Of a DNA stretch of 64,000 nt, positions 55,521 through 64,000 are shown piece after piece. How positions within the stretch are numbered: position 1 is the stretch's first letter; every line of letters starts with the position of its first letter. The position numbers and the translations under genes were made by a program. The stretch spans positions 14,128,128 to 14,192,127 of the forward strand of contig CM033744.1 of the NCBI GenBank assembly GCA_019671005.1, read 5' to 3'. This DNA comes from Hibiscus mutabilis (taxonomy: Eukaryota > Streptophyta > Magnoliopsida > Malvales > Malvaceae). The notes beneath the pieces were generated by a model. It was not told the DNA's origin, did no database searches, and saw nothing but the letters and a program-made list of their open reading frames with translations.

Positions 55521-56990
55521 GAGGCAAGCTTTTCCTTTAGGGTTTCGAATGCTTGGGTGCAAGATTCATCAAAATCAAAGACTTTATCCTGTTCAAGCAA
55601 ATTGCACAAGGGTTTAATGATTTTAGAAAAATTATGAATAAACCTCCTGTAAAAACCTGCATGTCCAAGAAAACTTCGAATTCCTTTAACCGAACTTGGT
55701 GGGGGTAATCTCTCGATCATGTCCACCTTGGCTTTGTCTACTTCAATTCCCTTGGATGAAATCTTGTGGCCGAGCACTATTCCTTCATCTACCATAAAAT
55801 GGCATTTCTCCCAATTAAGGACTAAATTAGTTTCTTCACATCTTGCCAACACCTTCTCTAAATTGTCAAGGCAACTGTCGAAGTCATTAACAAAACCAAA
55901 AAAATCATCCATGAAGATCTCAAGGAAGTCTTCGACCATGTTTGAAAAGAGTGCCATCAGTTTCTTCACATCTTGCCAACACCCTCTCTAAATTGCCAAG
56001 ACAGTTGTCGAAGTCATTACCAAAAATAGAAAAATCATCCATGAAGATCTCAAGGAAGTCTTCGACCATGTCTGAAAAGAGTGCCATCATGCATCTTTGG
56101 AAGGTTGCCGGGGCGTTACACAATCCGAACGGCATCCTTCGGAAGGCATAAGTACCGTATGGGCATGTGAAGGTTGTCTTTTCTTGATCTTCTAGTGCTA
56201 TGGCAATTTGATTGTAACCTGAATAACCATCAAGAAAACAATAAAAGGGTTTACCTGCAAGACGGTCAAGCATTTGATCAATAAAGGGTAATGGGAAGTG
56301 ATCTTTCCTAGTGGCTTTGTTTAGCTTTCGATAATCCATACAAACCCTACAACCGGTCACAGTCCTGGTTGGAATGAGTTCATTGTTTTCATTGCTTACC
56401 ACCATTATACCTCCATTTTTCGGAACACATTGTACCAGACTTACCCATGTACTATCAGAGATAGGGTATATAATGCCGGTGTCAAGCCACTTGATGATTT
56501 CTTTCATTACAACCCCTTTCATGGCATGATCCAGTCTTCTCTGGGCCTCAATTGAAGGTTTGTGCTCATCTTCCAACAAAATCTTGTGCATGCACACTGT
56601 CGGGCTAATTCCATTCAAGTCGGCAATTGTCCACCCTATTGCCTTTTTGTGTAGCTTCAACATCTTGATCAGCTTCTTTTCCTGCTTAGGCTGTAACTTA
56701 GAAGAAATAATTACAAGCAATGTATTATCGGTTCCTAAGTATGCATACTTTAGTTGCTCTGGCAATTGTTTCAACTCAAGAATCGGTGGTTGTTCAATAG
56801 AGGGTTTTTTGAGTTTACCTTCCTTACCTGAGTAATCCAGTGGTTCAAAGTATGTACCTGGTCGATTGACTAGCCAATTTGCCTCTTCTTGTTGTTTCTC
56901 ATCTACCGGTTCTTCATACTCCTCAGGTTCCTCTTGATCGGCAATGTAGTTGCCGAGGCAACCAAATTCCTCGTCAAAGTTAAACTCTGT
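55520..56990 (-). pseudogene. E reverse transcriptase with duplicated active-site segment
   Basis: All RT blocks are visible from the right: W-L-D-T-G-I-I-Y-P (about 56480), V-Q-C-V-P-K (about 56430), C-M-D-Y-R-K-L-N-K (about 56335), F-L-D-G-Y-S-G-Y-N-Q (about 56225), F-G-L-C-N-A-P-A-T-F-Q (about 56110) and F-M-D-D (56034-56039). A second F-M-D-D is at 55904-55909, because a 130 bp segment (55831-55960) is repeated at 55961-56090. Since 130 is not a multiple of three, the two halves are out of frame: one frame runs 55920-57113 and the other 54710-55969. The two segments differ at about ten places, so this is not a fresh slip. Confidence 0.88.
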
Positions 56991-57479
56991 CGTGGCATGA
57001 AGAAGTTGGCATTCTTCTGGATCATCGACATGCCTTAGTGTTTGGAACACATTTAGTTTAAATTGCTGGTCATTCACCCTCATTGTGAGTTCTCCCTTTT
57101 CAACATCGATCAAGGTTCTCCCTGTTGCTAGGAATGGTCTCCCGAGAATAATAGGTGCATACTAATATGCTTCACAATCCAAAACAATAAAGTCAGCGGG
57201 AAAAATAGATTTATCAACTTTTACCAGTATGTCCTCGATTTTTCCCTCTAGATGCACATAGGATCTGTCGGCTAGCTGTAGCATAACTGTTGTAGGTCTT
57301 GCCTTCCCGATACCTAATTTTTGGAAAACCGATTTAGGCATCAAGTTTATGCTAGCCCCAAGGTCGCATAATGCTTTCCCGACATAGTGATTTCCAATGG
57401 AACAGGGTATTGTGAAACTTCTAAGATCCTTCAACTTAGGTGGCATACGATTGTGCAACATTTCCATGCATCCCTCTGT
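56990..57479 (-). pseudogene. E protease
   Basis: C-D-L-G-A-S is on the minus strand near 57364, followed by I-I-L-G-R-P-F near 57140, the same layout as B. A TAG at 57162-57164 interrupts just before that second block. A connector with G-C-L-G-N (written by the palindrome at 56950-56961) follows. Upstream, a stop at about 57500 separates it from gag. Confidence 0.85.
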
Positions 57480-57649
57480 TGCGGCAACTGTTTCAAACTC
57501 TCATAGCCTTGTTCTCTTGGACACAATGTCTTTAAGAAACATGGCATAGTTTGGCATTTGTTCAATTGCTTCCACCAATGGCAAGTTGATGTGGACTTGC
57601 TTTAGGATATCAAGAAACTTCTTGAATTAGTATTCTTGCTTTTGTCGCT

Positions 57650-58826
57650 TCAACCTTTGTGGGAATGGTGGTGGAAGTCGGATATCTTCGATCCTTTCAT
57701 TGGTTTGGAACCTGATTGACGGCATTGCCAGGATAACTGGAGTTTCTGAGGCGTTATCAACTGGGGTTGTCGAGGCATGCTTATCGCAAGTTGCCGAGGC
57801 ATCTTTATCGTCGGTTGCCGAGGCAATTCCTGGTTCAGCATATGAGGCTTTACCGCTAGATTCGTCTTGGTCTTTTTGTGGAGTTTTGTTTGATGAGCGA
57901 GCTTGAGCCTCTCTAAGTTGTTGGCCACTTCTAGTGGTGATTGCCTTACATTGCTCATGGCAGTTCCTCTTGCGACATCAGTATCCCTAGGTAAACCTCC
58001 TTGCGGTCTAGTATTTAGATTTTGAGCAAACTGTCCGACTTGATTTTCCAATGATTTGATTGTCGCCTCTTGGTTTTGCAATCTCATCTTAGTCCTGTTA
58101 ATAAAAGCATCAGTTCTTTTTATGAAATTACTATTCTCAGCCATATAAGATTCAGTTTTCATCATAAAAGCATTTAGAGAATTTTCCAAAGAACTAGATG
58201 TTATCGGTTGTTGCTGCGGCAATTGTTGCCGTGGCATATTCTGCTGGAATCCCGATGCTTGTGCATTCTGATTGTTCTGGTTTAAAGCATTGTTGAGATT
58301 ACTCCATGAAAAATTTGGGTGCTTCTTCCAAGTTGGATTGTATGTATTGGACATCACATTGTTGTTCCGATTGTAATTCCCCATATAGAAGCTGGATTCC
58401 GGATTCTGCATACATTCAGAAGAATTATGGTTATCACCACATAACACACAAAAAGAATCCATTGCCTTGACTTCATGTGTGTTGTTTGGTTTTTGAATGT
58501 TCTGGACCATCTTGGTTAAAGTGGCCAATTGTGCCGAAATTGAATCTGATGATCCCAGTTCATGTATTGTGGCTTGGCGTCTAACTCCTCCTCCTCTACC
58601 AAATGGGAATTGATAATCATTCTTGGCAAGCCTGTTTAGAATTTGCATTGCTTCCTCCGGCGCTTATCTAGTAGTATGTCGAGGCATCTAGCATCATCCT
58701 TGTTGGTGTATTCATAGCGTTGTAAAACATTGTTACTTGTGTCCACACTGGGAATCCGTGTATGGGGCATTTGTGTATAAGTTCTCTATATCGCTCCCAA
58801 GCCTCGTACATGGATTCATCATCTGC
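57650..58826 (-). pseudogene. E gag, C-terminal part with zinc knuckle
   Basis: A 332-codon open frame from 58648 plus a broken piece up to 58826. C-V-L-C-G-D-N-H-N-S-S-E-C (CX2CX3HX4C) is near 58450, followed by an Asn/Gln-rich region, a coiled-coil-like Q-N-Q-E-A-T-I-K-S-L-E-N-Q segment near 58060, and a P-R-Q repeat zone at 57740-57830 created by palindromes 23-25 bp apart. It probably joined protease directly in the intact element. Confidence 0.83.
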
Positions 58827-59387
58827 CTACCGAAAAGAAGTAATTTCATTACGAAGCATATCAGTCAAATTTGTAGGATTAAATCGAGCAAGGAAATCAC
58901 GACAATGATCGGCCCAAGATGCTATTGATCTGGCAGGAATGCTATTCAACCATGCTTTCGCCCTATCCCTCAGTGAATAGGGGAATAATCTTAATCGTAA
59001 GACATCGGGGGTGACTCCGTGTATTTTGAATGAGTTGCAAATCTCGAGGAAATATTTCAGATGTTGTCGTGCATTTTCAGTTGCTGAGCTGCCAAATTGA
59101 TAAATTGTGCTGATCATATTAAACATTACCGGTTTCAACTCAAAGTGGGCGGCTTCAATTTCAGGTACGACAACTCCTGGATTAAGTCCATCAAGATCTT
59201 CTTCAAGATAGTCTCGAATAGTTCTGTTTCGTGCAAGAATCACTCCTCCTCCTGCTGGAACATCTTGATTCATATTGTCGTCTTGATTAGCCATTGCTAC
59301 TCTTATCCTTAATCTAAGTCTTTGTAAGGTTCGTTTGATTTCTGGATCAAAGGGATATTCTGGTGAAGTCGGTCTCGCCCTGGTCAT
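58827..59387 (-). pseudogene. E gag, N-terminal part
   Basis: The start is the ATG at 59385-59387 (M-T-R-A-R-P), preferred over the ATG at 59405 because B and D share M-T-R-x-R in the same context. The gag domain shows L-R-D-R-A-K-A-W-L-N-S near 58955 and F-L-A-R-F-N-P-T-N-L near 58885. It ends at a stop at 58827, immediately before the A-D-D-E-S-M-Y-E-A-W segment that B reads in frame. Gag would assemble the particle. Confidence 0.84.
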
Positions 59388-59482
59388 ATACCAATGCAAA
59401 ACCAAAGTTTGTTAGCCTTTTGAATCTTAAACAAGAAAAATAAAAAGAAAGTGCAAGAAAATAAAAACAAAGTCGCTATTGC

Positions 59483-59503
59483 CAATCCCCAGCAACGACG
59501 CCA
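59483..59503 (-). promoter_or_regulatory. E primer-binding site (Asp tRNA type)
   Basis: The minus strand reads TGGCGTCGTTGCTGGGGATTG, identical to the site of C and three bases from the tRNA complement. Confidence 0.87.
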
Positions 59504-59509
59504 AAAACT

Positions 59510-61034
59510 TGTTGCGCGTAATAAGTGCTACGCAATTGTGCAAGTATACACGTTGCAAGTTATAGTATAAAAGATATCGTCTCCACAAGGATTGGTGCCA
59601 CTTCAAGAATCTAGTCTCTTGCACTGTAAAAAAGTAAAAACACAAATAAAGGATTATAGGAGTTTTAACTAATAACTAATCTAGAAAGCAATAAAGTAAA
59701 AGAAAAGATGAGATCAAATGAGAGAGATAGGCCAGGTTATCGTGAGTTGAGGTGTGATAGCCGATTGGATCGTCTTCGTAAAAGAGTGCACGGGCAACTC
59801 AGTTGCCGTGGCAACTTGCACAACGGGGTTGCCTTGGCAACTAATCGATGGTTGCCTAGGCAACTAGTTGGGCAACTACTTGGGCGTCAGGACAGCAAAC
59901 TTCAAGGTTCGGCAGAGCATTCTTCAATGGTTTCTTCTTATCCCTAAGTCGAAACTCTAGCTACTTGAACATGCCTTGATAGTACATCCCTGTGTAAATC
60001 AGGGGTGAACAACAACCAATCTTGCGCTCCTCTTAGCCGTTGAAATCCTTAACTTATTCCTAAGCTGAATTAATCTTCACCATCAAGAGATTGAATAAAG
60101 ATCATATTCATTCGTTTCTTGAATCTAACTCTCCCGATATTAGATAAATAGATGAAGTTATGAGATCCTCTCCCAATTCACTCGCAAACAAGAATAAGAA
60201 CCAAGAATTAATAAACCTTGAATAGAAAAGTGAAACTCTTATTACCTAAATAAAAACCAATAGTTTCTCACAACCACAAAACACAATAACCATAGCCAAA
60301 TGGATTTAGTTCATGGCTAGGTTCCAAAGAAACACAAGATAAATAATCTCTAGCATGAACCCAATCGAACAAGAAAGAAAAGGATGAAGAAGGATGCTTG
60401 TCAAAATCCTCCTTGCCCTAGATGCTTGTCAAAAATTCTCTCCTCTTGCCCTCCTTGGAGTTGTCGAAATTCCCTTCTCTTGCTCTCTATGGATTGTCGA
60501 AATCTCCCTCTTATTTATAGGGCTAGGCCAAAGTCCTTCTTTGAGGAGGAAGTTAAGTTGGAATTAAATTATCTTTAAAGAATATAATTCTTTATTATGA
60601 TTATATTCCTACTAGAACTTCTCCTATCTTCTTGGAATTTAATTCTTCTTTAATCTCTTCATGGAAATCAAATTCCTTTGGGATTGGGCTTTGCTCCACA
60701 TCATCTTGGGATTGTCTAGTCATCAATTTCGACTACCATATCACATTTGCTCTTGTCGACAATTGCCCTGGCAATTGGCTCGGCGTCTCCTTCATGCATT
60801 GCCATGGCAACTAGCTCTAACCTTGCTTTGGCAAATGATCCCGCACATACACACAAAACACACCAAAGCAGCATCTTTTCCCACAAAAACTACCAAGTTA
60901 TGTAATCAAGCTCAACGATGGAAGGAAACATGGATTAATGCATGAATGGCTAATTATGCAACTAATATGAGCCTAAGTCTAACAATAATATGAGTAAAAA
61001 GGGTAAGAAAAATAGTACTTTTGAACACTTATAA
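59510..61034 (-). repeat. E 5' LTR
   Basis: 1525 bp, a close copy of 50770-52257. It ends CACTTATAA, one base from CACTTATCA. It has palindromes at 59803, 59829, 59852, 60763 and 60799, and a TATA box at 60512-60519 (minus). The right flank is GAAAG. Confidence 0.92.
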
Positions 61035-62370
61035 GAAAGAAATAAAGTAAAAGAATATGTAATCAAATGAGGGAGAATAGGCCAGGTTATCGTGAGTTGA
61101 GGTGTGATAGCCGATTGGATCGTCTTGGTAAAAGAGTGCAAGGGAAACTCAGCTGTTGTGGCAACTTGCGCAACAGGGTTGCCTTGGCAACTAATCGACG
61201 GTTGGCTGGGGAACTAATTGGGCGGCTGGGCAGCAACTTCAAGGTTCAGCGGAGCGTTCTTCAATGGTTTCTTCTGATCTCTAAGTCGAAACTCTAGCTA
61301 ATTGTGCATGCCTTGGCAATACATCCCTGCGTGAATCAAGGGTGAACAACAACCAATCTTGCGCTTCTCTTAGACGTTGAAATCCTTAACTTATTCCTAA
61401 GCCGGATTAATCTTCACCATTATTAGATTGAATAAAGACTATACTCATTCGTTTCTTGATTCTAACTCTCCTGGTATTAGATAAATAGATGAAGTTACGA
61501 GATCCTCTCCCAATTCACTCGCAAACAAGAATAAAAACCAGGAATGAGTAAACCTTGAATTGAAAGTGCAAACTCTTATTACCTAAACAAAATCCAATTG
61601 TTTCTCACAACCACAAAACACAATGACCTTAGCCAAATAGATTTAGTTCATGGCTAGGTTCCAAAGAAACACAAGACAAAGAATTCCTAACATAAACCTA
61701 ATTGAATAAAGAAGAAAAAGATAAAGAATGGTTGAAGCCTTGTTGAAATCTCTCCTTGCTCTTGTCGAAATTTCTCCCATATCTCTCCCTTTGGAGTTGA
61801 CGGCTTGGTCCTCAATTTATAGGGCTAGATCAAAGTCTTTTTTGAGGAGGAAGTTAAGTTGGAATTAAATATTTTTAAAGAATATAATTCTTTATTATAT
61901 TTAAATTCCTTCTAGAACTTCTCCTATCTTCTTGGGATTTAATTTCTCTTTAACCTCTTCATGGAAATCAAACTCCTTTGGGATTTAACTTTGCTCCACG
62001 TCATCTTGGGCTTATCTAGTCATCAATTTTGACTGCCATATCATCTTATCCCTTATCAAAAATTGCCCTGGCAACTAGCTCGGCATCTCCTTCATGCATT
62101 GCCCTGGCAACTAGCTCAGCATCTCCTTCATGCACTGCCCTGGCAACTGGTTCCAGCCTTGCATTGGCAAGTGATTCTTCACACATACAAAAACACACCA
62201 AAGCAATATCTTTTTTCCACAAAATTAAGCAAAATATGAAATCAAGCTTGTCCACCAAGGAAACAATGCAAACATGCATGAATGGCTAATAATGTAACTA
62301 ATATGAGCCTAAGTCTAGCAATAATATGAATAAAAAGGGTAATAAAAATAGTACTTTTGAACACTTAACA
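61035..62370 (-). repeat. LTR shared by D and F, right part
   Basis: The continuation of 50594-50769, giving about 1.5 kb in total. It contains palindromes at 61179, 62063 and 62099 (the last two exactly 36 bp apart in the minisatellite 62063-62170), and ends CACTTAACA. To its right is the 3' untranslated region of F, and to the left of its other end is the primer-binding site of D, so this single LTR serves two internal regions. Confidence 0.85.
62063..62170 (-). repeat. 36 bp minisatellite in the D/F LTR
   Basis: Units lie at 62063, 62099 and 62135, then a shorter last unit. The spacer CTCCTTCATGCA is shared with the C and E LTRs. Confidence 0.83.
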
Positions 62371-63228
62371 CACCCCCAAACTCGAACTATTGCTTGTCCT
62401 CAAGCAATGCAAACTAATAATCGCCCGCCAAGACTTCAATTTTCATGAAATTAGCTTTGAACTTGATTTCAATTCTGAGAACCGTGGCATAAAGTATGAT
62501 TGGCTTTTCATTTTTCAGAAAACTTAGGAGTTACTCATAATCAAACTATAATGCTTGTGAGTGTGTGCGGAGTTGTGTGCAAGCTGATTTTTCAGATTCT
62601 ATGCAAACAAAAGGTTTTCAAATTACTTCATTGGGTTCTTTTAACATGTTTTAACCAGAGCCAGCTTCGGGCACCTCTAGTGTTTTGTTTTTAGTTTTCT
62701 TAAGTTAATTAATTTATTCGACTAGAGCCGGTTTCGGGCACCTCTAGTGATCAACTTTTAGCACATACTAGAGCCAGTTTCGGGCACCTCTAGTGATCAA
62801 TTTTTTAGCACATGCTAGAGCCAATTTCGGGCACCTCTAGCATTCATCCAATTTTCATTCTAATCTCCCAACTTTTTAACTATCAACCTAAGTTCGCTAG
62901 AATTCCTTAAATCAATCAAGCCACAAAGTGTTTCATCAAGTTTAGCATCATAGTATGATTCTAAGTGTTTCCACGTTTATCCTAGAATAAAAAGTTCTAT
63001 CAATTAAGTACATTGGCAAAGTCATCATCGGATATTCATCAAATCTAGGCAATTCTTGTTCCAACTAAAGGCATGGCAAGCAATTTATGTATCCTAAATG
63101 TAATACTTAAGATGAATGCAGCTAAACATGGTAACTAACTAATAATAATCCCCCCTAAACTCGAGTGAGGCATTGTCCTCAATGAATGCACAAAGAAAAA
63201 TAAAGAAAAGTAAAATGCAAACGAGGAC
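62371..63228 (-). other. F 3' untranslated region
   Basis: Stem-loops lie at 62389-62408 (perfect eight-base arms, loop TCCT in plus reading) and 63170-63185 (one terminal mismatch). Inverted-repeat motifs lie at 62655-62680, 62722-62747, 62768-62793 and 62815-62840. C-rich complements of the G-runs lie at 62371-62378 and 63151-63156. No coding sequence is seen. Confidence 0.8.
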
Positions 63229-64000
63229 TTACTCCGAGAGTTCGTCGTCGTGGATGATTAGTTTCCTTTTGGTCGGTATCTTGATTCTTTTGCTTGAACG
63301 CGGTGGTTGCTTCCTTGTTGCCGATGGTGGAATCGATCCTTGTACGGGGTTGTCCTCATCGTCCTCTTCATCAATGTCATTGGCTTTTCGCTTGGGCTTG
63401 GAGAATTCGATTGGTACGGTCGTTGTTGGTGCAATGGTGGACTCGTCCGAATCTAAAAAATTAGACAATGATTCAGTACGAGTTTATTCGGGCATAGGTA
63501 CTTTACCTTTTGCTTTTGCAATGGTTGCCGATGCGTCTTTAGCTTTGGTTGCCGCGACATCTTCAGTGTTGGTTGCTGTGGCAACTGCTTGGGCAGGCAC
63601 AGTGTAGGTTGTCGCGGCATCATCTGTTGCGGTTGCCGTGGCGACAGCTTTATTGGTTGCCTTGGCAAGGATTTTAGTAGGAAAGATGGGGAATGGCACA
63701 CGGATGTCCGAGTACTTTTCCAGGATGACTAGGGTGATGGCATTGTTTTGATCCTTCATGTACCGCATGAACATTAATTGTCGGTCTTCAATTTGCCTAA
63801 GGCGGTTCGCCAACGGTTGTAAGAGTGCTTCAAGTTATCCCGGGGTTGCTGTCTTAGTTGCCCGGGCATCAGTTGCTTGAGCATTAGGAGTTGCCAAGGT
63901 GGCAGGAGCTGCCGCAGCAACTGAAGGCGTTGGGGATTTTACCGGTGCCTCTCCCATTAGCTTTCGGATTTGTGCTCAATTCCAACTGGACTCTGGTAGG
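63229..64000 (-). pseudogene. F extra-ORF C-terminal half
   Basis: Two minus-strand frames (63484-63813 and 63229-63468) form one ORF broken at about 63484 by a stop. From the right: a coiled-coil-like R-L-R-Q-I-E-D-R-Q-L-M block near 63790, which corresponds to L-E-R-M-E-E-R-K-M in B; a 60-residue A/T/K-rich region written by TTGCC/GGCAA-type palindromes (perfect one at 63657-63668); an acidic D-E-E-D-D-E-D block near 63365; a basic block with R-S-S-K-R-I-K; and the end D-D-E-L-S-E. Here the palindrome is read as A-V-A-T or A-K-A-T, a different frame from the P-R-Q reading in E. Function is unknown. It continues past 64000. Confidence 0.65.

Larger units (their letters stand above)
50770..61034 (-). 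mobile_element. Element E: nearly complete Athila-like element, minus strand
   Basis: 10,265 bp with LTRs of 1488 and 1525 bp and a perfect 5 bp target duplication GAAAG (50765-50769 and 61035-61039), inside the LTR shared by D and F. Reading leftward from the right end: 5' LTR, Asp primer-binding site, gag, protease, RT with a duplicated active-site segment, RNase H, an in-frame repeat, integrase, extra-ORF tail, 3' untranslated region, 3' LTR. It is the only copy here with integrase. The front of the extra ORF is missing. Stops, one in protease and one at the start of integrase, plus the RT frameshift, make it inactive. Confidence 0.93.
62371..64000 (-). mobile_element. Element F: 3' part of another Athila-like element, minus strand, runs off the window
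   Basis: In plus order: polypurine/stem-loop module, 3' untranslated region with four inverted-repeat motifs, second stem-loop module, then the tail of the extra ORF. It closely follows E over 52258-53400 but keeps more of the extra ORF. The rest, including pol, would be to the right of the window. Confidence 0.88.

Noticed and set aside
1..64000. tRNA genes near the primer-binding sites
   Set aside because: Only the tRNA-complementary 12-21 bases are present at each site; no cloverleaf or promoter boxes are seen.

Overview
This is a plant (angiosperm-type) heterochromatin window with no recognisable host gene. It combines an AT-rich satellite of about 170 bp per monomer with nested, decayed LTR retrotransposons. 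The plant assignment rests on three things. Primer-binding sites match plant initiator-Met and Asp tRNAs. Coding remnants belong to two plant Ty3/gypsy lineages: an Athila-like one with an extra ORF after pol, and a Del/Tekay-like one with very long LTRs. The insertions are nested in the usual plant intergenic pattern. The species cannot be named from the sequence.

Layout. (1) 1-19187 is a head-to-tail satellite, interrupted at 3246-6950 by a compact gag-protease element with 0.6 kb LTRs (called G1 here) and at 9208-12319 by a non-coding LTR-like insertion (X1). The part from about 13575 to 18470 is a higher-order repeat of about 2.53 kb. (2) 19188-45898 is a Del/Tekay-like series LTR - gag - LTR - gag/protease (A1, A2) with no reverse transcriptase. 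The second LTR is split by Athila-like element B (26261-42851, plus strand), which is itself split by a 6 kb relative, C (33239-39257, minus). (3) 45899-46157 is an inverted stub of the satellite. (4) 46158-48237 is a LINE-type ORF1 fragment. (5) 48238-64000 holds minus-strand Athila-like elements. D (gag only, flanked by a truncated LTR) shares its upstream LTR with F, which runs off the right edge. A nearly complete 10.3 kb element E (50770-61034) sits inside that shared LTR with a perfect 5 bp target duplication.

How the parts relate. Every protein-coding segment is retroelement gag, protease, reverse transcriptase, RNase H, integrase or the extra ORF, and all are broken by stops, frameshifts, deletions or later insertions. 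The defects are partly complementary: B keeps the extra ORF but has lost integrase, while E keeps integrase but has lost the front of the extra ORF.

The most unusual signals are non-coding motifs of the Athila-like family. First, a palindrome TTGCC-NN-GGCAA occurs at 31 exact sites that I located by eye, in LTRs, gag, protease, RT and the extra ORF, in all three reading frames. It has expanded locally into 36 bp repeats in LTRs and an in-frame 42 bp-period repeat in pol. Second, each 3' untranslated region carries 3-4 copies of a 26-nt inverted-repeat motif (15 in total). Third, these lie between two copies of a stem-loop plus G-rich module whose stems differ but remain paired. All counts are from reading by eye and should be recomputed.
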